Positions 18,701 through 24,976 of a stretch of 25,014 nt of DNA are shown here, one piece after another (within the stretch, counting starts at the first letter, position 1; each line of letters starts with the position of its first letter). Source of the stretch: CAZCFB01 sp964511535 (GTDB lineage Bacteria > Myxococcota_A > Polyangia > GCA-2747355 > CAZCFB01); assembly GCA_964511535.1 (NCBI GenBank), contig CAZEFW010000148.1:1-25014 (forward strand), given 5' to 3'. The notes under the pieces are model-generated. The model saw nothing but the letters and a program-made list of their open reading frames with translations, did no database searches and was not told where the DNA came from. Position numbers and translations under genes: made by a program.

Positions 18701-18930
18701 ACATCAAGCAGGCCGATGTCCCGGTGACCGAGAAGGACGGCGTGGCCCGGGCGGCCATGCCTCAGACTCCGCCTCACACCAGGCAGGGGTCTTTTAACGA
18801 GGTGGACCTCACCTATCCCGAGGTGACCGCCTGCCGTGAGGCCCGGCGCTGTCTGCGCTGTGACCTCGATTTCACCCCGCCCAATTCCGAGGAAGGATCC
18901 CTTCCCGCTGAAGGAGGACAGGCATCATGA
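15754..18930 (+). CDS. NuoF/HydB-like NADH-binding flavoprotein fused to GltD/NfnL-like FAD subunit
   Basis: 1058 residues. Order: residues 25-110 thioredoxin-like [2Fe-2S] domain (C35, C68, C72); 150-350 FMN/NADH-binding NuoF domain (GRGGAGFPTGMKW at 185-197, CNADEGDPGAYMDRS, CGEETALMRSIEG); SLBB domain about 370-430; N3-type [4Fe-4S] site C475, C478, C481 and C521; then a GltD-type N-terminal double-cluster region (C551, C556, C564, C568, C603, C607, C611, C615); FAD site GAGPAG at 662-667; NAD(P)-binding GGGNSA at 793-798; closing AGGDVVTGPNTVIDAIAAGK. HydB proteins often end in a ferredoxin domain; here a whole GltD-like protein takes that place. It probably moves electrons between NADH, Fe-S clusters and a second nucleotide. 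The stop overlaps the next start (ATGA), implying coupling. Confidence 0.93.
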   Translation: MDRLKSIEKFRDLQDRVKASHDPKIPTIIISAGTCGQASGANDLIIVTKRELLAKYLVDKVKMRVTGCHGWCEMEPSILVRPSGVFYPKVDMKDMPRIVEAVSNGDVINELLYQNPITGGRIPIQEDIPFFKNQQRTLMSKNEQVDAIRIYNYVQAGGYNALARVLVNGSREWVVNEVKASGIRGRGGAGFPTGMKWEMLANADGRRGKLLVCNADEGDPGAYMDRSLLEGNPQSIIEGMIIGAFATGATEGVIYVRAEYPLAIKHLLIALRQARSLGLLGQNILGTDFSFDIELVRGAGAFVCGEETALMRSIEGKMGEPRQRPPFPIEKGVEGKPTSINNVETWANIPVIVEQGAYDFARVGTKKSSGTKIFSLVGKIKNTGLVEVPMGITLEKIINGIGGGPTGGGKIKAVQTGGPSGGCIPANLFNLPVDYDSLAKAGSIMGSGGMIVMDEGTCMVDLARYFMAFLKDESCGKCFTCRKGTQRMWEILDDICSGNGSLDQLDLLEELALVVQDTSMCGLGQSASNPVLSTLKYFRHEYERHIVDKVCDAHVCKDLVGAPCQSSCPVGTEAWRYVAHIANGDYEQAYLAIRENNPFPSVCARVCDHKCEQRCKLGTTGEDPVAIRSLKRFVTDRVDPTVFKPEYQDGNGHTGTKVAVVGAGPAGLTAAHHLSLMGYTVEIYEAEDHAGGMLLSGVPEYRLPRDVLSKEIEALLDKNITLACNKKLGVDFTLDQLFEQGHKAVFVALGAHKSRRLDIDGEDGDGVIPSIEFLKAWNLRKENLAKGHVGIIGGGNSAIDAARVARRQQGVESVTILYRRTREEMPAYDEEIEAALQEGIKIENLVSPTAVDSAGGKVNSVTFLRNKLGQMDASGRRRPVPIKGSETTLKLDTLIVAISESMDTFEVEGSGGIEYAKWGAIKADGSTMITAREGVFAGGDVVTGPNTVIDAIAAGKRAAIMVDRYVRGEDYIQPVELKQPRHYIKQADVPVTEKDGVARAAMPQTPPHTRQGSFNEVDLTYPEVTACREARRCLRCDLDFTPPNSEEGSLPAEGGQAS

Positions 18931-19610
18931 TCAACCTCAGCATCAACGGCCTCGATGTGGCCATGGAGGAGGGGACGACGCTGCTGGAGGCGGCGGAGTT
19001 CCTCGGCTTCCCGATCCCGACGCTCTGTCACATGGACGGGCTCACCGGGTACGGGGCGTGCCGCCTCTGCGTGGTCGAGATCGGCGAGGCGCCCAACAGC
19101 CGCCTGGTCACCTCGTGCACCTACCCGGTGCAGGAGGGGCTCAAGGTGCGCACAAGCTCGGCGCGGTGCCTCAAGGCGCGCAAGATGATCGTGGAGCTGC
19201 TGCTGGCGTCCTGCCCGCAGTCCAAGGAGATCCAGGACATCGCCGCCTCCATGGAGGTCAACAAGCAGCGCTTCCGCCAGGAGCACGACGACTGCATCCT
19301 GTGTGGCAAGTGCGTGCGCATGTGCGACGAGCAGATGGTGGCCAAGGCAATCGGCTTCCGCGGCAGGGGGGAGAACCGCTCCATCGGCACGCCCTTCGAC
19401 AAGACCAGCGAGGTGTGCCGCGTCTGCGGCGGCTGCATCTACGTCTGCCCGGCGTGCAACCTGCGCTGCACCTTCACCGAGCCGGACAAGGCGATCTGTG
19501 GCGGCTGCGCCAACCTCGCCCCGCCGTGCGAGGTCAAGGAGCAGTTCGACGACATGATGTGCTACATGGAGCCTTGCGTGGCTTGCGAGATAAAGGATTC
19601 GGGGCGCTAG
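18927..19610 (+). CDS. NuoG-N/HoxU-like ferredoxin subunit with extra cysteines
   Basis: 227 residues; GGAGGA upstream and ATGA overlap with the preceding gene. Residues 1-75 are a [2Fe-2S] ferredoxin domain (C34, C45, C48, C64). After a short linker in which the usual NuoG His-Cys cluster signature is not clear, two [4Fe-4S] motifs follow: C123, C126, C129, C133 and C164, C167, C170, C174. This matches the N-terminal part of NuoG and the HoxU/HydA N-terminus, the electron wire of such complexes. The last 50 residues carry eight further cysteines (C177, C181, C191, C194, C201, C212, C217, C220), enough for one or two more clusters. No catalytic molybdopterin or H-cluster domain is attached, so electrons must pass to another subunit. 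Confidence 0.9.
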   Translation: MINLSINGLDVAMEEGTTLLEAAEFLGFPIPTLCHMDGLTGYGACRLCVVEIGEAPNSRLVTSCTYPVQEGLKVRTSSARCLKARKMIVELLLASCPQSKEIQDIAASMEVNKQRFRQEHDDCILCGKCVRMCDEQMVAKAIGFRGRGENRSIGTPFDKTSEVCRVCGGCIYVCPACNLRCTFTEPDKAICGGCANLAPPCEVKEQFDDMMCYMEPCVACEIKDSGR

Positions 19611-19681
19611 CGCCGCCGGTTTTGGATAACCAAACAGACAACTCAGATTTGTCAGATAGATAGGACAAGGAGAACAGGACA

Positions 19682-21265
19682 ATGCCTTTCACCAGAACCA
19701 ACACCTCGGCGGCCACACTGACCAAGAACCGCACCGAGGGCTCAGTCACCCCGAACTCGGGCATGTGCGTCACCTGCGTCGACGGCTGCATCGGCATGTG
19801 CGAGATCGGCAAGAGCGCCTTCCGCGGACATGAGGTGATCTACCCGCAGCCGTTCGGCGTCATCACCACCGCGTCGGAGAAGGCGTACCCGGTGGACTAC
19901 TCGCACTTCAACATCATGGGCACCGCCGTTGGCGCCCAGGGCGTGGCCGCGGATCCCGACGAGGCGATCTTCCCCAACGTCAACCTGGAGGTGCGGTTCG
20001 GCCATGACCAGGGGCTCAAGTTCCGCCTGCCCTGGATCATCCCGGGCATCGGCTCCACCAACGTGGCCAAGAACAACTGGGAGGGGCTGGCCATCGGCAC
20101 GGCCCTGGCCGGCACCGGCCTGACCATCGGCGAGAACGTGGTGGGCATGGATCCGGAGGCGGTGCTCGAGGACGGCCGGGTGGTTGACACCGTCGACCTC
20201 AAGCGGCGGGTCAAGCTGTTCCAGGACGCCCAGATCGACGGCTGGGGCGCCACCATCGTGCAGGCCAACGTGGAGGACACCCGCCTCGGCGTGCAGGAGT
20301 ACGCCATCAGGGAGCTGGGCGTGGACGTGGTGGAGCTCAAGTGGGGCCAGGGCGCCAAGGACATCGGCGGCGAGGTGAAGATCAACAGCCTCGAGAAGGC
20401 CCAGCTGCTCTACAAGCGCGGCTACGTGGTGCTGCCCAACCCGACCGACCCGGCCATCATCGCGGCCTTCAAGGCGGGCGCGTTCAAGGAGTTCGAGCGC
20501 CACAGCCGCGTGGGCATGGTGGAGGAGGAGGCCTTCGCTCAGCGCGTGCAGGAGCTGCGCGATGCGGGCGCCAAGTACGTGTTCCTCAAGACCGGCGCGT
20601 ACCGTCCGGCGGACATGGCCCGCGCGGTGCTCTTCGCGGCCAAGTACGGCATCGACCTGCTCACCGTGGACGGCGCAGGCGGCGGCACCGGCATGAGCCC
20701 GTGGCGCATGATGAACGAGTGGGGCGTGCCGCCGGTTGAGCTGCACACCATGATGTACAACTACGCGGCCAAGCTCGAGGCGCGCGGCATGAACATCCCG
20801 GCGCTGTGCCCGGCTGGCGGGTTCACCTTCGAGGACCAGATCTACAAGGGCCTGTGCATCGGCGGCAAGTACACCAAGCTGGTGGGCATGGCGCGCGGCC
20901 CCATCGCGGCGTGCATGGTGGGCAAGACCATCGGCAAGACCATCAACGAGGGTCAGCTGCCGGTGTACGTGGAGCGCTTCGGCCGCACCAAGGAGGAGGT
21001 CTTCGTCTCCTCCACGCACCTGCAGGAGATGGTGGGCAAGGACGAGTTCGACAAGCTGCCCACCGGGGCCATCGGCCTGTTCACCTACTACGAGCGCCTG
21101 GCCCAGGGCCTGCGCCAGCTGATGTGCGGCTCGCGCAAGTTCGACGTGGACATGCTCAACCGCGACGACATCGTCTGCCTGACCCGCGAGGCCGAGGCCG
21201 TCAGCGGCGTGCAGTACATCATGGACTGCGACAAGGACGAGGTGGACAAGATCCTCGAGGGTTGA
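19682..21265 (+). CDS. FMN-binding glutamate-synthase-family protein (GltB central/FMN domain, no glutaminase)
   Basis: 527 residues; AGGAGAA before the ATG. The N-terminus has a compact CxxCxxxCxxxC motif (C29, C32, C36, C40), probably a [4Fe-4S] site. The remainder is a TIM-barrel of the glutamate synthase FMN family (PF01645): AQIDGWGATIVQANVED, VELKWGQGAKDIGGEVK, the FMN-phosphate loop VDGAGGGTGMSP (about 328-339), and a late Cys group (LCPAGG, GLCIGG, AACMVG, about 376-411) where glutamate synthases hold a [3Fe-4S] cluster. There is no class II glutaminase domain, and no separate one in this operon. It is probably the operon's terminal catalytic flavin subunit; whether it makes glutamate from 2-oxoglutarate and ammonia or does another reduction cannot be read from sequence. 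Confidence 0.9.
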   Translation: MPFTRTNTSAATLTKNRTEGSVTPNSGMCVTCVDGCIGMCEIGKSAFRGHEVIYPQPFGVITTASEKAYPVDYSHFNIMGTAVGAQGVAADPDEAIFPNVNLEVRFGHDQGLKFRLPWIIPGIGSTNVAKNNWEGLAIGTALAGTGLTIGENVVGMDPEAVLEDGRVVDTVDLKRRVKLFQDAQIDGWGATIVQANVEDTRLGVQEYAIRELGVDVVELKWGQGAKDIGGEVKINSLEKAQLLYKRGYVVLPNPTDPAIIAAFKAGAFKEFERHSRVGMVEEEAFAQRVQELRDAGAKYVFLKTGAYRPADMARAVLFAAKYGIDLLTVDGAGGGTGMSPWRMMNEWGVPPVELHTMMYNYAAKLEARGMNIPALCPAGGFTFEDQIYKGLCIGGKYTKLVGMARGPIAACMVGKTIGKTINEGQLPVYVERFGRTKEEVFVSSTHLQEMVGKDEFDKLPTGAIGLFTYYERLAQGLRQLMCGSRKFDVDMLNRDDIVCLTREAEAVSGVQYIMDCDKDEVDKILEG

Positions 21266-21271
21266 GGGTAA

Positions 21272-21288
21272 GGGCCGCTTCGCGGCCC
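21272..21288 (+). terminator. Hairpin at the end of the redox operon
   Basis: GGGCCGC-TTC-GCGGCCC is a perfect 7-bp stem with a 3-nt loop, 6 bases after the stop codon. No T-run follows; instead a short-period repeat (GTCCAC/ATCCAC, 21289-21310) does. It could be a weak terminator or a small repetitive palindrome like that at 12470-12482. A second hairpin (GGTCGG-TAGC-CCGACC) lies at 21323-21338. Confidence 0.45.
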
Positions 21289-21461
21289 GTCCACAGTCCA
21301 CCATCCACAGCTGGTCGTCGGCGGTCGGTAGCCCGACCCCGAGGCCGCTCCCGCTTCCTACTCCCCCCTCCCCGCCACCGCCGCGTACTCTCGAATCAGC
21401 ACCATCTCGCGCTACCGGCCTCACCTCGTTTCCCGTGGTCAACGGTGTTACGTTGAGCCCC

Positions 21462-21953
21462 ATGGGAGTCGGCTACCTGTACGTCAATGACCACAAGGAT
21501 CATTTTTTTTGGGTGGGCCTGTTTGGGCAATCCAGTTCGCTTCGGGCGGTCGGACATGGGCATGGGGCGCGCGCGCTGGGATTGCTGTTGATGCCCGGCG
21601 GGAGCTGGAGTGGAGATCGGATCCGTGTCGTCGCAGACACGGGTGAGCCATTCGAAGGGGCGATTTATGGTCTCTATGAAGACGTCAGCGTCGAGGCCGA
21701 GCTGATGGTAATCGATCGCGATGGGCTGGATTCGTTTCGAGAACCGTTGAAATCGCACGATGCCAATTTCACCTGGTTTTGTGACTACGCTCAGATTCTC
21801 GGGCGCGCAGACGTCGCGTCTTTGCTTGATGATGTCTACGGCAAAGATGAATGGCCGAAGAAGTATGGCTCGTACCAGAAACACACGACCAACCATTGGT
21901 CCGAATCTGTCTACCGCGCCAAAAACCGAAATATTCGTCTGGTTGGCGGTTGA
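21462..21953 (+). CDS. Orphan hypothetical protein, low GC
   Basis: 163 residues from the ATG at 21462; a GTG at 21435 is an alternative, and neither has a clear ribosome-binding site. I do not recognise the family. It begins MGVGYLYVNDHKDHFFWVG, has a His/Gly patch (VGHGHGARALG), an acidic middle and a basic, aromatic C-terminus; there is no signal peptide or membrane segment. Base composition is about 50% G+C on the lines I counted, against roughly two thirds around it, and codon use is relaxed (many A/T third positions). It sits in a patchwork interval bounded on the right by a copy of part of the gltB-like gene. It is likely acquired by transfer. Function unknown. Confidence 0.6.
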   Translation: MGVGYLYVNDHKDHFFWVGLFGQSSSLRAVGHGHGARALGLLLMPGGSWSGDRIRVVADTGEPFEGAIYGLYEDVSVEAELMVIDRDGLDSFREPLKSHDANFTWFCDYAQILGRADVASLLDDVYGKDEWPKKYGSYQKHTTNHWSESVYRAKNRNIRLVGG

Positions 21954-22137
21954 AGCAGAGGTCGCCTGATGCGTCTTGCCACGGCAGAGCGGGAGCGAGT
22001 ACGGGGTGGTGATCGCTGCTGCCCTCCTGGAGTCGACCGATGAAGGAAGAATCAAGGCTATTGGGGAAGGCCCCCCCGTTGGCTGTCCCGCCCCGCTGGC
22101 TGTCCCGGGTTCGTCTACATGGCGCGCGAGCCGGGGC
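21954..22137. other. Convergent intergenic gap, no feature recognised
   Basis: Between the orphan gene and the convergent lipoprotein gene there is only a short direct repeat (GGCTGTCCCG at 22080-22089 and 22098-22107). No gene or clear terminator is seen. Confidence 0.5.
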
Positions 22138-22773
22138 TCAGGGCGCGCACACGCCGTTGCTGCACCAGTTGTGGCACTTGTTTCCGCAGTAGCCGCAGTT
22201 AAGCGAGTCGGTCTTTGGATCCGCGCAGTACTGCATGCCGGAGCCATAGAGCAAGCAGCAGATTTGCCCGCTGGAGCAGCACTTTCCATCGCAGCAGGTC
22301 CCGGAGCTGCACACATTGCCGCAGCCGCCGCAGTGGTTTGGTTCCTTTTCGGTCCAGACGCATGCGTTGTTGCAGCACTTGAGCCCGGTGGGGGGGGCAG
22401 AGCAGTTGGCGGGGCTGCAGATATAGGCGTCCTTGTAGACGGTGGTGTCGACGGCCGGCATATCCGGAGGAGCCATGTCTGGCGCCGGTGCGTCCGGTAT
22501 GGGGGCGTCCGGTACGGGGGCGTCCGGTACGGGGGCGTCCGGAGCAGACATGTCGGGCCGCGCAAGATCCGCCGTGATATCGGGGAGGATTGCCCGGTCC
22601 CATGGGCGGCTGTCAGGTTTCCCGCGGTCCGCCATGGGGGCATCCGCGGGGGCCCTGTCCGGCATCGAAGAGCCGCTGTCTTCGCTGCTGGATCCGCTGC
22701 TACATGCGGTGAGGAGAAGGATGGCCGACAGCACCAGGGCCGGCCGTTGGCAGATGAGATCTTTGTCACGCAT
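22138..22773 (-). CDS. Cys-rich lipoprotein with Asp/Pro/Ala repeat linker
   Basis: 211 residues. The start at 22773 gives a perfect lipoprotein signal ending in LLLTAC (Cys24); the frame is open farther upstream but without sense. A Ser/Asp stretch is followed by an Asp/Pro/Ala linker with four PDAPxPDAP-type units (DNA repeat 22491-22541) and MAPPDMPAVD. The C-terminal 90 residues contain about 20 cysteines in CGGCGNVC, CCDGKCC, QICC and CGYCGNKC motifs, the same style as the protein at 1-739. It is a surface-anchored, disulfide-rich module on a flexible stalk by appearance; the ligand is unknown. It is convergent with the orphan gene and divergent from the gene at 23000. Confidence 0.8.
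   Translation of the reverse strand: MRDKDLICQRPALVLSAILLLTACSSGSSSEDSGSSMPDRAPADAPMADRGKPDSRPWDRAILPDITADLARPDMSAPDAPVPDAPVPDAPIPDAPAPDMAPPDMPAVDTTVYKDAYICSPANCSAPPTGLKCCNNACVWTEKEPNHCGGCGNVCSSGTCCDGKCCSSGQICCLLYGSGMQYCADPKTDSLNCGYCGNKCHNWCSNGVCAP
22491..22541 (-). repeat. 15-bp minisatellite in lipoprotein linker
   Basis: The unit GGGGGCGTCCGGTAC (plus strand) repeats about three and a half times with slight variation, encoding Pro-Asp-Ala-x-x units. Copy changes keep the frame. Confidence 0.85.
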
Positions 22774-22829
22774 CAACCGCGATTCTGCCTGTCGCGACCC
22801 GCTAGTCAAGCAAGGAGCCCAGGCCGGAC

Positions 22830-22901
22830 CTACACCAGGCGCGCGTCGTAGAACCTGAGCGTGTACCACCTGGTGCGCTTGCCGTCGCGGGTGCGGTAGA
22901 A
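22830..22901 (-). pseudogene. C-terminal remnant of an unknown gene
   Basis: On the minus strand this reads as 23 codons ending ...RWYTLRFYDARLV and a TAG. The composition looks like a real protein C-terminus, yet upstream it runs directly into the copied gltB-like fragment in the wrong orientation and frame. No start codon belongs to it. It looks like the tail of a gene cut off by a rearrangement; the family is not recognised. Confidence 0.45.
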
Positions 22902-22931
22902 ACCGCGACGACATCGTCTGCCTGACCCGCG
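22901..22931 (+). repeat. 31-bp exact copy of the gltB-like gene's 3' region
   Basis: These 31 bases are identical to 21158-21188, inside the coding region of the FMN-binding glutamate-synthase-like gene (encoding NRDDIVCLTR). Chance identity of this length is negligible. The copy is same-strand, 1743 bp downstream, and abuts the gene remnant at 22830-22901. Confidence 0.95.
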
Positions 22932-22999
22932 CCCCGCTCCCCGCTCCCCGCGACGCGGCTCAGTGCTCGGCTGCCAGGCGTGTGCTACGGAATGTCATC

Positions 23000-24661
23000 A
23001 TGCGCGCTCCGCGATTTCTGCCCTTGCTCGCGGCGATATCCGTCGTGGGCTGCTTCGACCCTGACCTGTCGGGCGGTGGCTATCGCTGCACTGGAGACAC
23101 GGACTGCCCGCCGGATCAGGTGTGCGACAAGGCGAACAAGGTGTGCCGCGCCGGTCTCGCCAAGGACAAGGGCGCGGCCCAAATGGATACCGGCGGCGTC
23201 AAAAAAGACCGTGGCGTCACCAAACAGGATACCGGCGCCGTCAAAAAGGACCGGGGCATCGTCAAGAAGGACACCGGGGCCGTCAAGAAGGACACCGGCA
23301 CTGTCAAGAAGGACACCGGCGCCGTCAAAAAGGACTCCGGCACCACGAAGCCGAAGTGCCCCAACGGCACAAAGGAAACCGGCGAGGCGTGTGACGGCAA
23401 GGACTTCGGCGGCGCCACCTGCAAGAGCGAGGGGCACAGCGGCGGCTGGCTCACCTGCGCCTCAAACTGCAAGGCGATCCTGGTGACCTATTGCTACCGG
23501 ACGACCACGGCCAAGGTCCTGGCCTCCGTCGACGCAAACGCGACGGCGAGGCCACGGGCCGTCTGGAACAAGACGCTCAAGGCCGGCATGGTTGCCTGGC
23601 AGGCCCCCTTCTCGGCCTCGAGCCTGAAAAAGAACATCTTCTTCCAGAGCGTGAACGACAAGCTCAACTCCCTGCTCAAAAACACCCACCTGCTGTACGC
23701 CTCCAACAGCCACGACCTCATCGAGCCGGCGCTGGCAGCCAGCGGCAGCCGGCAAGTGCTGGTCTGGGCCGACTCCCGCGGCGTTAACTACGATATCTAC
23801 GGCGCCCGCTTCGACAGCGCCGGGAAGGTGGAGACCAAGGACGCCAAGACGGTGCTGCTCAACAACGGGCCCAAGGAGCTGCGCACACCGGCCATCGCCT
23901 GTGGCGCCTCCGGCGAGTGCCTGGTGGTCTGGCAGGACCACGACAACCAGAAGCCGCAGATCCGGGGCATCTTGCTGTCCCACACGGTGGGCGGCTCCAT
24001 GACGGTGAAGAACAAGTCCGTCGTGGTGACCAAGAGCGCGGCGGACATCCACTCCGTCCCGGCGGTGGCCACCGACGGATCCGGCTACCTGGTGGTCTGG
24101 AAGCTGACCTTCGGCACGAACATCGTCGGCGCCAGGATCTACGGCCGCCGCGTGGACGCCAGCGGCAAGCCCCTGGGCACCTTCGAGTTCCAGGTGGGCG
24201 GGGCGGCGAAGAAGACCGCCGACACCCCGGCCATCGCGTACATGCCTTCCGCCATGCGCTACCTGGTGGCCTGGGAGGACGGGCGCAACGGGGGGGCTGA
24301 CCTGTACGCCGCGCGGGTGAGCACCGCGGGAACGGTGCTGGACAAGGGCGGCCTCCCGCTGGCCAAGACCACCCTATTGGCCGAGAAGACCCCTTCGGTG
24401 GCGTGCCACTCGGCCATGTGCGTGGTGGCCTACACCGAGGGGTCGAGCAGCAAGGCGCTCACCAAGATCAAGGCCATCCGCATCCGCGACTATCTGGGAA
24501 AGTTCGAGATCTTCGACGGCAAGGGCTTCGAATTGGCCAGCGGCGTCGCTGTTGATTCTCCCGCCATCATGGCTGACCACGTGGGCAACTATCAGGTGGT
24601 CTGGCGCAACCTGGATATGTTCAAGGCGCTGGCGGTCAAGGCGTTGACGCTGAAACTGTAG
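23000..24661 (+). CDS. Lipoprotein with Lys/Asp repeat linker and probable beta-propeller
   Basis: 553 residues from the ATG at 23000 (the GTG at 22982 is less likely), chosen because the signal then ends in SVVGC (Cys18). Order: short Cys region 20-55 (CTGDTDCPPDQVCDKANKVC); seven 7-residue repeats of the AVKKDTG type (66-114); a Cys-containing block (CPNGTKETGEACDGKDFGG) up to about 165; then about 380 residues of beta-type repeats with recurring V.W.D.R...YDIYGARFDSAGK, LVVWQDH, YLVVWKLTFG, LVAWEDGRNGGADLYAARVSTAGTV. The regular spacing suggests a beta-propeller. It is predicted to face outward on a charged stalk; the partner or ligand is unknown. Divergent from the lipoprotein gene at 22138-22773. 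Confidence 0.82.
   Translation: MRAPRFLPLLAAISVVGCFDPDLSGGGYRCTGDTDCPPDQVCDKANKVCRAGLAKDKGAAQMDTGGVKKDRGVTKQDTGAVKKDRGIVKKDTGAVKKDTGTVKKDTGAVKKDSGTTKPKCPNGTKETGEACDGKDFGGATCKSEGHSGGWLTCASNCKAILVTYCYRTTTAKVLASVDANATARPRAVWNKTLKAGMVAWQAPFSASSLKKNIFFQSVNDKLNSLLKNTHLLYASNSHDLIEPALAASGSRQVLVWADSRGVNYDIYGARFDSAGKVETKDAKTVLLNNGPKELRTPAIACGASGECLVVWQDHDNQKPQIRGILLSHTVGGSMTVKNKSVVVTKSAADIHSVPAVATDGSGYLVVWKLTFGTNIVGARIYGRRVDASGKPLGTFEFQVGGAAKKTADTPAIAYMPSAMRYLVAWEDGRNGGADLYAARVSTAGTVLDKGGLPLAKTTLLAEKTPSVACHSAMCVVAYTEGSSSKALTKIKAIRIRDYLGKFEIFDGKGFELASGVAVDSPAIMADHVGNYQVVWRNLDMFKALAVKALTLKL
23195..23341 (+). repeat. 21-bp minisatellite encoding the KKDTG linker
   Basis: Seven consecutive 21-base units encode GVKKDRG, VTKQDTG, AVKKDRG, IVKKDTG, AVKKDTG, TVKKDTG and AVKKDSG. 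The middle units are nearly identical in DNA, so copy number may vary between strains without shifting the frame. Confidence 0.9.
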
Positions 24662-24918
24662 GGGTCAAGTCGCTGCAGCTGAGGTGTAGCCCGCGGCAAG
24701 CAGGCCCTGGCAAACTCCTCCGCCAACTGCGGGGAAACAACCGTTTGCAGCCGAGCAACGGGCGTTTCCATCGCGGCCCGTTCCCTGCAATTACCGATGG
24801 TTAATTCCTGTCTGGCTCTCACGGCGTCAACGCGCGTTTCCTCCAGGTTCGCGTCGCCTGGAACCCTCGATCCTCGTAACTGCATGAAGTTTATAGGCTA
24901 AGTAGAAAAGGACTCTCC
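24662..24918 (+). promoter_or_regulatory. Upstream region of a sigma-54 promoter, possible activator site
   Basis: No gene is seen. TCCAGG-N9-CCTGGA at 24842-24862 is an inverted repeat whose centre lies roughly 90 bp upstream of the predicted transcription start, a usual distance for an enhancer-binding protein site. No terminator for the upstream gene is evident. Confidence 0.35.
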
Positions 24919-24934
24919 TGGCACGAGCATTGCT
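24919..24934 (+). promoter_or_regulatory. Sigma-54 (RpoN) promoter
   Basis: TGGCACG-N4-TTGCT matches the sigma-54 -24/-12 consensus at every conserved position, with the GG and GC doublets separated by exactly 10 bases. Transcription should start near 24945, giving a leader of about 30 bases to the ATG at 24977. Transcription would need an NtrC-type activator. Confidence 0.85.
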
Positions 24935-24976
24935 CAATTCGGCGGTGACATTCAACGAAGCCAAAGGAGAAGAGCC

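Noticed and set aside
14818..18777. A 1319-codon open frame on the minus strand
   Set aside because: It is antisense to the NuoE and NuoF-GltD genes, which have clear family motifs. Its His/Leu/Val/Ala-rich translation is typical of a shadow frame in GC-rich DNA.
14836..19610. Respiratory complex I or an NAD-reducing hydrogenase
   Set aside because: Only NuoE-, NuoF- and NuoG-N-like parts are present. There are no membrane subunits and no hydrogenase large or small subunit or H-cluster domain, and the NuoF protein is fused to a GltD-like protein.
19742..21463. A 573-codon open frame on the minus strand
   Set aside because: It is the shadow of the FMN glutamate-synthase-like gene and has no recognisable domain.
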